Positions 1 through 7,952 of a stretch of 7,952 bases of DNA are shown piece by piece (the first letter of the stretch is position 1; each line of letters opens with the position of its first letter). This stretch comes from CAZJFH01 sp964545205. GTDB taxonomy: Bacteria; Pseudomonadota; Alphaproteobacteria; Rhodospirillales; Magnetospirillaceae. The position numbers and the translations under genes were made by a program. The notes beneath the pieces are model-generated. The model was not told the DNA's origin and did not search any database. It saw only the letters and a list, made by a program, of their open reading frames with translations. The DNA is taken from the NCBI GenBank assembly GCA_964545205.1, contig CAZJFH010000117.1:1-7952 (forward strand), written 5' to 3'.

Positions 1-326
<326 letters not shown>

Positions 327-349
327 TCGTTCCTCGGGCGCAACGGATG

Positions 350-379
350 AGGCCGGCTCCCGCGGGGGCCGGCCTTTTT
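350..379 (+). terminator. Intrinsic terminator after pckG
   Basis: An 8-bp perfect stem, AGGCCGGC (350-357) against GCCGGCCT (368-375), is extended by a T-G and two C-G pairs (358-360 with 365-367) around a CGCG loop. A T run at 375-379 follows directly. This is a textbook Rho-independent terminator for the + strand PEP carboxykinase gene, and it separates that gene from the glycosyltransferase downstream. Confidence 0.9.
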
Positions 380-501
380 CGTGGCCGGCGGCCTACCGCG
401 TTGGCGCTAGCCGCCCGTGGGGGCCGACCTCGACCCCCGGCGCGTTGTGCGCCGCCGCGATGACGGGCAGGATCGCCCTGCACGACGAACACAAGCGGGC
501 G

Positions 502-1761
502 ATGCAGCGCGGCAACACCATCCTTCTCGCCGCCTGGGGCTTCCGGGCGGACCTGATGCCGGTCCTGGCGATCGCCGCGGCGCTGCGCCGGCGCGGCCTG
601 CGCGTCGTGCTGGCGGCGCCGGCGGCCCATGCGCCGCTCGCCGCGAGCGCCGGCATCGCCTTCGCGCCGCTGCGGCCCGAGCTGCCGGCGGCGCCGGCGG
701 CGCAGCGGCGGCTGCTGGCCGGCGACCGCATGTGGCGCCGGCTCATGGCCGGGCTGTCCGACAGCGTGGCCGATCTCGGCGCCGCCGTCGCCACGGGCGA
801 ACTCGCCGCGGTGGTGGCGCATCCGGCGATGCCGGCGGCGGCGGCGCTCGCCGAACGGGCGGACGTGCCCTGGCTGGCGCTGGCGCCGTCGCCCAGCGCC
901 CTGGCCGATGTCGGCGGGCCGCCGACATCGGCGGCGCCATCCGGCTTCCTCGCCGGCCTCGGCTCCTGGCTGGTCCGCCGCCGGTCGCGGCCGCTGGCCG
1001 ACCTGCGACGGCGGCTGGGCCTGCCGGTCGCGCCGGCGCCGGCCGGAATCCTCGCCCTGTTCCCGGAACTCCTGTGCCCGCCGCACCCCGACCTGCCGGC
1101 CGGCACCGTCTACACCGGCTTCGTCGCGCCGCCGGCGGCGCTGGCGCGACCGGTGCCGCCCGAGCTCACCGACTTCCTGCACGGCGGCGCGCCGCCGCTG
1201 GTCTTCACCCTGGGCGAGACCGCGCCGGGGCTGGCCGGCGACTTCTACCGGGTGGCGATGGCGGCGGCGGCGGCGCTGGGCCGGCGGGCGCTGCTGCTGA
1301 CCGGCGGCGACGCCGTGCTCGGCGCCCCGCCGTCGGCCGCGGTCGGCGTGTTCGCCGAGGCGCCGGCGGCGGCGGTGCTGCCGAGCGCCGCCGCCGTGGT
1401 CCACCAGGCCGAGATCGGCGTCGTCGCCGCCGGCCTGCGCGCCGGCCGGCCGATGCTGGCGGTGCCGCGGGTGCTCGACCAGCCCGACAACGCCCGCCGC
1501 TGCCGCGATCTCGGCGTCGCCGCCGTGCTGCCGCCGGGGCGCTACCGTCCGGCGCCGCTGGCCCGCGCCCTCGACGCCCTGCTGAGCGACCGCGGGCGGG
1601 CCGCGCGCGCCGCCGAGCTGGCCCGGAGTCTGGCCGGCGGCGACGGCGCCGAGCGCGCCGCCGCCATCATCGCCCATGTCGCCATCGGCGGCGGCCTGCA
1701 TCCGACCGATGCATTGGTGTCATCGCCCTCTGCCCCCCTGCGCGCCGCCAACGACGCCTGA
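502..1761 (+). CDS. Glycosyltransferase, GT1 / UGT-MGT-like (GT-B fold)
   Basis: About 419 residues, the usual length for bacterial GT1 glycosyltransferases, which move a sugar from a nucleotide donor to a small lipophilic acceptor. The N-terminus (I-L-L-A-A-W-G-F-R-A-D-L-M-P) is the first Rossmann strand and glycine loop of a GT-B fold. A linker with G-T-V-Y-T-G-F precedes the C-terminal donor domain (P-P-L-V-F-T-L-G-E-T then L-L-T-G-G-D). The PSPG-like donor motif is at residues ~299-333: H301 and D326-Q-P-D-N-A are present, but the usual H-x-G-G-x-G reads H301-Q-A-E-I-G306. ATG 502 was chosen because the fold begins directly after it; ATG 460 and TTG 445 are in frame but add a charged, non-family extension, and no start has a clear Shine-Dalgarno. 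No signal peptide is seen. It is probably co-transcribed with the flavin reductase 40 bp downstream. The acceptor is unknown, and the loss of the double glycine could reduce or change activity. Confidence 0.82.
   Translation: MQRGNTILLAAWGFRADLMPVLAIAAALRRRGLRVVLAAPAAHAPLAASAGIAFAPLRPELPAAPAAQRRLLAGDRMWRRLMAGLSDSVADLGAAVATGELAAVVAHPAMPAAAALAERADVPWLALAPSPSALADVGGPPTSAAPSGFLAGLGSWLVRRRSRPLADLRRRLGLPVAPAPAGILALFPELLCPPHPDLPAGTVYTGFVAPPAALARPVPPELTDFLHGGAPPLVFTLGETAPGLAGDFYRVAMAAAAALGRRALLLTGGDAVLGAPPSAAVGVFAEAPAAAVLPSAAAVVHQAEIGVVAAGLRAGRPMLAVPRVLDQPDNARRCRDLGVAAVLPPGRYRPAPLARALDALLSDRGRAARAAELARSLAGGDGAERAAAIIAHVAIGGGLHPTDALVSSPSAPLRAANDA
904..932. repeat. 29-bp perfect palindrome inside the glycosyltransferase gene
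   Basis: Arm 904-917 (GCCGATGTCGGCGG) and arm 919-932 (CCGCCGACATCGGC) are exact reverse complements around a single G at 918. It lies in the coding sequence at residues ~135-144, in the variable linker of the N-terminal acceptor domain. Some symmetry is expected in such GC-rich DNA, but 14 of 14 paired bases including A/T positions is more than typical. Function unknown. Confidence 0.7.
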
Positions 1762-1801
1762 CACACTCGGGCGCCCGCAACCACAGACCACGAGGCGAGA
1801 G

Positions 1802-2377
1802 ATGGCCGACGCCACGACCACGATTCTCGGCATCGCCGGCAGCCTGCGGCGCGGCTCGTACAACGCCGCGGTGCTGCGCGCGGCGGCCGGCCTGGCCCCC
1901 GGGAGCGCGCGCATCGACGTCTTCGAGCGCCTGGGCGAGATCCCGCTCTACGACGAGGACGTCCGGCAGCGCGGATTGCCGCCGGCGGCGCAGGATCTGC
2001 GCGCGCGCATCGCGGCCGCCGACGGCGTGCTGCTGGTCAGCCCCGAATACAACTACTCGGTCCCCGGCGTGCTCAAGAACGCCATCGACTGGGCATCGCG
2101 GCCGCCGGACCAGCCCTTCGCCGGCAAGCCGGTGGCGGTGATGGGCGCCAGCCCCGGCCGGCTGGGCACCGCGCGGGCGCAGTACCATCTGCGGCAGATG
2201 TTCGTGTTCCTCGACGCGCTGGTGATGCCCCGCCCCGAGGTGATGGTCGCCGGCGTCTCCCGCCTGGTCGACGACCAGGGCCGGCTGACCGACGCCGACA
2301 CCGCCGAGCGCCTGCGCGAGTTCATGGCCGCCTTCGTCGACTTCGTCGCCTTCGTCCGGCGAGGCCGCGGCGGCTGA
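1802..2377 (+). CDS. NADPH-dependent FMN reductase family protein (flavodoxin-like quinone/chromate reductase type)
   Basis: A 191-residue cytosolic protein of the NADPH-dependent FMN reductase family (PF03358), whose members use bound FMN and NAD(P)H to reduce quinones, flavins, azo dyes or metal ions. The FMN-phosphate loop is G13-S-L-R-R-G-S-Y-N21. The family signature S80-P-E-Y-N-Y-S-V-P-G-V-L-K-N-A-I-D-W97 packs on the isoalloxazine ring. A third FMN loop is G115-A-S-P-G-R-L-G122, followed by the usual A-R-A-Q-Y-H-L-R helix. Length and motif spacing are complete for the family. The start is ATG 1802, supported by GAGG at 1792-1795 six bases upstream; an in-frame ATG at 1676 lies inside the glycosyltransferase gene and is rejected. 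The 40-bp gap and shared orientation suggest an operon with the glycosyltransferase. The physiological substrate cannot be read from sequence. Confidence 0.93.
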   Translation: MADATTTILGIAGSLRRGSYNAAVLRAAAGLAPGSARIDVFERLGEIPLYDEDVRQRGLPPAAQDLRARIAAADGVLLVSPEYNYSVPGVLKNAIDWASRPPDQPFAGKPVAVMGASPGRLGTARAQYHLRQMFVFLDALVMPRPEVMVAGVSRLVDDQGRLTDADTAERLREFMAAFVDFVAFVRRGRGG

Positions 2378-2430
2378 GGCCGGCCCGGCTCGTTACGTGG
2401 GCGGAATGGCCCTCGCGGGCGCGGCGGCGC

Positions 2431-2883
2431 TCACCGCGGCGACCGCACCAGCCCGACGAAGCCGCCCTCCTGATACGCCGCGGTCAGCCCCTTGCCGGCG
2501 ACCCAGCGGCCGCACTCGGCGTCCTCGCGCAACAGCCGGGTCTCCAGCAGCCGCAGCGCCTGGATCAGGCGGCCCTCGGCCGGCCGCCACTGATCGTGGG
2601 CGATGGCCAGGGCGACGGCGTCGAGGTCGGCGAGGAAGGCGCGGTGGCCGCGCCGGTGGGCGTCGGCCTTGGGAAAGCGGCAGGCGACGAGGAGTTCCTC
2701 CTCGCGGCGGAAATGGGCGCGCGCCAGCATGATCAGGTTCTCGGCCGCCGCCAGCGCCAGATGGCGCTGGCGCGCGCACGACGCCCGCCCCAGCGCCGCC
2801 GCGAATTCGAGCATCAGCCGGTGATCGTCGTCCAGTGCCGCGATGCCGATCCGCGGCGCCTTGGGCCATGACGGAAGCAGCAT
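2431..2883 (-). CDS. Hemerythrin-like domain protein, one iron-ligand His replaced by Arg
   Basis: A 150-residue single-domain hemerythrin-like protein; relatives hold a non-haem di-iron centre in a four-helix bundle and bind O2 or sense oxygen or iron. Ligand positions by motif: H21 in L-D-D-D-H-R-L-M, H57 and E61 in H-F-R-R-E, H76 and H80 in H-R-R-G-H-R-A-F, and D121 in L-L-R-E-D. The last His ligand, expected at 116 (family W-L-x-x-H-I-x-x-x-D), is Arg. The start is fixed by a strong Shine-Dalgarno (GGAGG) seven bases before ATG 2883; an in-frame ATG at 3066 lies inside the kinase gene and is rejected. After the bundle (~residue 125) a short tail continues with G-K-G-L-T-A-A-Y. It lies 88 bp after the kinase gene in the same orientation, so co-transcription is likely. 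It is convergent with the flavin reductase gene; the 53-bp gap between them (2378-2430) shows no clear terminator. Confidence 0.85.
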   Translation of the reverse strand: MLLPSWPKAPRIGIAALDDDHRLMLEFAAALGRASCARQRHLALAAAENLIMLARAHFRREEELLVACRFPKADAHRRGHRAFLADLDAVALAIAHDQWRPAEGRLIQALRLLETRLLREDAECGRWVAGKGLTAAYQEGGFVGLVRSPR

Positions 2884-2888
2884 CGGCA

Positions 2889-2895
2889 CCCCTCC
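2889..2895 (-). promoter_or_regulatory. Ribosome binding site of the hemerythrin-like gene
   Basis: Reading the minus strand, GGAGGGG lies directly upstream of ATG 2883, with the GGAGG core seven bases from the start codon. It is one of the best Shine-Dalgarno matches in the window and decides the start against the longer in-frame alternative at 3066. Confidence 0.8.
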
Positions 2896-2971
2896 AGCCA
2901 GCCGAGGATGCCGATACGATAGCAGCGCGCCGGCCCGGGCGTCGTCTGCCGTTTCGGCATCCCGGCGATGC

Positions 2972-4537
<1,566 letters not shown>

Positions 4538-4581
4538 CGTTCGGTGTCAAAACGACGGGTAGTTTAGGCCCGGCATGGGCG

Positions 4582-4607
4582 CCGGCGGAAGGGGTTCCTT
4601 CCGCCGG
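4582..4607. other. Strong hairpin without T run between the hydrolase and kinase genes
   Basis: An 11-bp perfect stem (4582-4592 with 4597-4607) encloses a 4-base loop (GGTT on +). It lies 27 bases after the hydrolase stop, reading the minus strand, and 45 bases before the kinase start. No T run follows on either strand, so it is not a canonical intrinsic terminator. It could slow polymerase, protect a 3' end or act in the kinase leader. The stem is directly visible; the role is a guess. Confidence 0.6.
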
Positions 4608-4633
4608 ACGCGCGATGGCTCCGGAACGCGGCG

Positions 4634-5851
4634 CTACAGCAGGTAATAACGGCCGGACTGCACCAGCGCCCGCCCGGGCACCGCGTCGCGGTCGGCGCCG
4701 CCCAGGGTGTGCAGGATGTCGGTCTGCACCGTCGGATTGACCCGGTTGTAGAAATGGCCGTAGGGATCGGCCGGGACGGTGCCGGGGAAGGCGACGCGCG
4801 AGACGTTGACCGCCACCACCTGCTCGGTGTTGCCGGACGCCGGCCCGCCGAGGCCGAGGCGGTCGCTGAGGTGCTTGGTGGTGCGGCTGACCAGCAGCGC
4901 CTGGTCCTGGCGGTTGAAGTAGACGGTGACCCGGCGCCCGAGCTGCGGCAGCGGCCCGAGCAGCTCGGCCTCGTCGAAGGCCTCGTCCTCCTCGTCGGCG
5001 CCGGTCAGCACGATCTGGTCGAACAGCATCGGCAGCCGCTGGCCGTCGGCGAGGCCGCGGCGGAAATCCTGCAGGCCGTGGCGCAGGACGAAATTGCCCA
5101 TGCTCTGGGCCATCAGGTGGATGCGCACGCCGCAGACCAGGCCGGTCCGGGCGCCGGCGGCGGCGATGATGTCCTTGTAGCGGGCCTCCAGCGCCGCCCG
5201 GGCGCCGGCCTGCCTGCCGCCCAGCGCCGCCGCGAGATTGTGGCGGTAGAGCGCGTCGAGATAGTCCTGCAGCTTGGCCAGGCTGCGCGAGACCGCCCAT
5301 TTCGAGGCCTCGGCGATCTCGCGGTCGCCCCAGTAGCGGGTGGTGGCGCCGTTCGACGGCCAGGTCAGCACGACGAGCTGCAGCGGCCGCGGCTCCTGGC
5401 CCCGCACCGGCCCGAGATTCTTCAGCAGGTTGTTGTAGTTGCGCTGCATCTGGGCGGCGCCGCCCATCGCCTCGTCGAACTCGGTGTCGTAGCCGTGGAT
5501 GTAGAACAGCACGTCGCGGGCCGGGCCGGCGGCGACGCCGTCGGGGAAGACCAGCGCCTCGAGATCGGCGAAGAAGCGGGCGCTGCCCGGCGCCGGCCCG
5601 CCGTCGGCCGGCCGCAGATGCGCAGCCAGCGCCCTGGTCGCCGCCATGGTCAGGGCGTCGTCGTAGACGGTGAGCCGCTGGCCGGTCCACACCGGCTCGG
5701 CGTCGCCGTCCCTCAGCGTGACGTCGCAATGGCCGACCCGCAGCCAGCCCGGCGCGATCGACTGGAAGCCCTCGCGGAAGCCGGTGATCTTCTTCCGGCC
5801 GCTGTGGATCGGGTCGCGATTGGTGACGAAAAACACGCGTTCCACGCTCAT
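4634..5851 (-). CDS. Alpha/beta hydrolase, DUF900 family
   Basis: A 405-residue protein with the features of DUF900 (PF05990) alpha/beta hydrolases, a serine-hydrolase family of unknown physiological substrate. After an N-terminal strand region (V-F-F-V-T-N-R) comes the oxyanion strand L-F-Y-I-H119-G120-Y-D-T, then L-T-W-P-S166-N-G, typical of the family. The nucleophile elbow is A248-Q-S250-M-G-N; Gln replaces the more usual His before the Ser. The likely catalytic acid is D316 in Y-F-N-R-Q-D-Q-A-L-L-V-S and the likely base is H366 in G-H-F-Y-N, both in family order. No signal peptide or membrane helix is seen, so it is probably cytosolic. The start is ATG 5851, with AGGGGGG five bases upstream. 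The next gene on this strand, the kinase, begins 96 bp downstream with a hairpin between them. Substrate and pathway cannot be assigned. Confidence 0.83.
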   Translation of the reverse strand: MSVERVFFVTNRDPIHSGRKKITGFREGFQSIAPGWLRVGHCDVTLRDGDAEPVWTGQRLTVYDDALTMAATRALAAHLRPADGGPAPGSARFFADLEALVFPDGVAAGPARDVLFYIHGYDTEFDEAMGGAAQMQRNYNNLLKNLGPVRGQEPRPLQLVVLTWPSNGATTRYWGDREIAEASKWAVSRSLAKLQDYLDALYRHNLAAALGGRQAGARAALEARYKDIIAAAGARTGLVCGVRIHLMAQSMGNFVLRHGLQDFRRGLADGQRLPMLFDQIVLTGADEEDEAFDEAELLGPLPQLGRRVTVYFNRQDQALLVSRTTKHLSDRLGLGGPASGNTEQVVAVNVSRVAFPGTVPADPYGHFYNRVNPTVQTDILHTLGGADRDAVPGRALVQSGRYYLL

Positions 5852-5862
5852 GACGCCCCCCT

Positions 5863-5892
5863 GTTATGGTTTGCGTCACGAGCTTCGCGCAA
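5863..5892 (-). promoter_or_regulatory. Possible sigma70-type promoter of the hydrolase gene
   Basis: Reading the minus strand, TTGCGC (5892-5887) and CATAAC (5868-5863) are 18 bases apart, just before the Shine-Dalgarno of the hydrolase gene. The matches to consensus are 3/6 and 4/6. The stretch is relatively AT-rich for this window, which is the main support. Weak call. Confidence 0.25.
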
Positions 5893-5967
5893 CAAGGGAA
5901 AAATGGCAAGCGGCCGCGCGTCGAGGCTATCCGAGCCGGGACGAGGCCGTGCGTCCCGGTGAGCCTT

Positions 5968-6120
5968 CGAGCGTGTGAAGAAATCCAATCCGTCGCTCCC
6001 GCGGAAGCGGGAGCCCAATCCTGAGGCGTCGCAACCTGTTGAATGCCACAGGAATGGATGCCCGCTTTCGCGGGCATGACGCCTGAAATCGCTGCTCACG
6101 GCAATTTCGTCACACGCTCG
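5968..6120. repeat. 17-bp inverted repeats flanking the first palindromic-repeat element
   Basis: The sequence at 5968-5984 is the reverse complement of 6104-6120 with 16 of 17 bases matching (core CACACGCTCG). It also matches the same segment at the end of the second repeat unit (6222-6238). The pair encloses the doublet at 5991-6081, giving a 153-bp element with outer inverted repeats and an inner inverted pair, a layout like a non-autonomous mobile element. No transposase or target-site duplication was identified. Confidence 0.6.
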
Positions 6121-6320
6121 GAAGCGGGAGCCCGATCCTGAGACGCCTCGACTTGTTGAAAGGCCACAGGAATGGATGCCCGCTTTCGCGGGCATGACGC
6201 CTGAAATCACTGCTCACGGCAATTTCGTCACACGCTCGGAAGCGGGAGCCCAATCCTGAGGCGTCGCAACCTGTTGAAAGGCCACAGGAATGGATGCCCG
6301 CTTTCGCGGGCATGACGCCT
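5991..6320. repeat. Tandem array of REP/REPIN-like palindromic repeats (two full units plus a partial third)
   Basis: Three direct copies start at 6004, 6121 and 6239: two of 117 and 118 bp and a third cut at 82 bp (ends 6320). Each contains the palindrome ATGCCCGC-TTTC-GCGGGCAT (first copy 6058-6077). The first copy also has a complete second palindrome, GCTCCCGC-GGAA-GCGGGAGC (5995-6014). The segments 5991-6021 and 6051-6081 are reverse complements at 23 of 31 positions, making a REP-doublet-like element of 91 bp. In copies 2 and 3 the outer half of the left palindrome is replaced by the AATTTCGTCACACGCTC spacer. Units 1 and 3 are closest; unit 2 differs over ~15 central bases. The array fills most of the 507-bp gap between the mutase gene (stop at 6359) and the hydrolase gene, and no gene was found in that gap. 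Its hairpins may also protect the 3' end of the mutase transcript. Confidence 0.88.
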
Positions 6321-6358
6321 CTCCCGGCGATTTCCAGACGCGCCCCGGCCCGCGGGCG

Positions 6359-7952
<1,594 letters not shown>

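Noticed and set aside
2378..2430. Bidirectional terminator between the convergent flavin reductase and hemerythrin-like genes
   Set aside because: Only short GC-rich stems can be drawn and no T or A run accompanies them.
4545..4550. Perfect TTGACA on the minus strand just before the kinase start
   Set aside because: Nothing like a -10 element lies 16-18 bases downstream, and such a promoter would start the transcript at or after the chosen ATG.
5848..6313. Small minus-strand frames translating to M-P-A-K-A-G-I-H-S-C-G repeats
   Set aside because: This recurring peptide is the known by-product of translating palindromic repeats of this kind; the DNA palindromes explain it and no ribosome binding site was seen.
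5991..6320. Possible CRISPR array
   Set aside because: Units are 117-118 bp with internal palindromes and no unique spacers; no cas genes are present.

Overview
The window is very GC-rich, with codon third positions almost always G or C, and reads as chromosomal DNA of an alphaproteobacterium-like organism. The taxonomic placement is an inference from protein style, GC content and the repeat family; no rRNA or other marker gene is present. No phage genes, transposase, integrase, CRISPR array, tRNA or rRNA were seen.

Layout from left to right. Positions 3-326 (+) hold the C-terminal end of a GTP-type phosphoenolpyruvate carboxykinase, closed by a strong intrinsic terminator (350-379). A probable two-gene + strand operon follows: a UGT/MGT-like glycosyltransferase with an altered donor-binding motif (502-1761) and an NADPH-dependent FMN reductase family protein (1802-2377). 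From 2431 on, all genes are on the minus strand. Read in their own direction (right to left) they are: the C-terminal ~530 residues of methylmalonyl-CoA mutase (6359-7952, start outside the window); a ~500-bp intergenic region holding a tandem array of palindromic repeats (5968-6320); a DUF900-type alpha/beta hydrolase (4634-5851); a membrane PAS histidine kinase (2972-4537); and a small hemerythrin-like protein (2431-2883).

The most interesting item is the histidine kinase. Its three-helix N-terminus matches the ethylene-binding domain of plant ETR1 and its bacterial relatives. The Asp, Tyr, Cys and His positions line up with exact spacing, including the copper-ligand pair C78/H82, while the Ile-Pro pair of ETR1 is replaced by Val-Ala. 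It is followed after 88 bp, on the same strand, by a hemerythrin-like protein that keeps six of the seven usual iron ligands but has Arg in place of the last His. Together they could form a small gas- or metal-sensing unit; that link is inference. No response regulator is present in the window.

The two enzymes at the window edges, PEP carboxykinase and methylmalonyl-CoA mutase, belong to central carbon metabolism (gluconeogenesis, and propionyl-CoA to succinyl-CoA). They lie on opposite strands, so nothing here indicates co-regulation.
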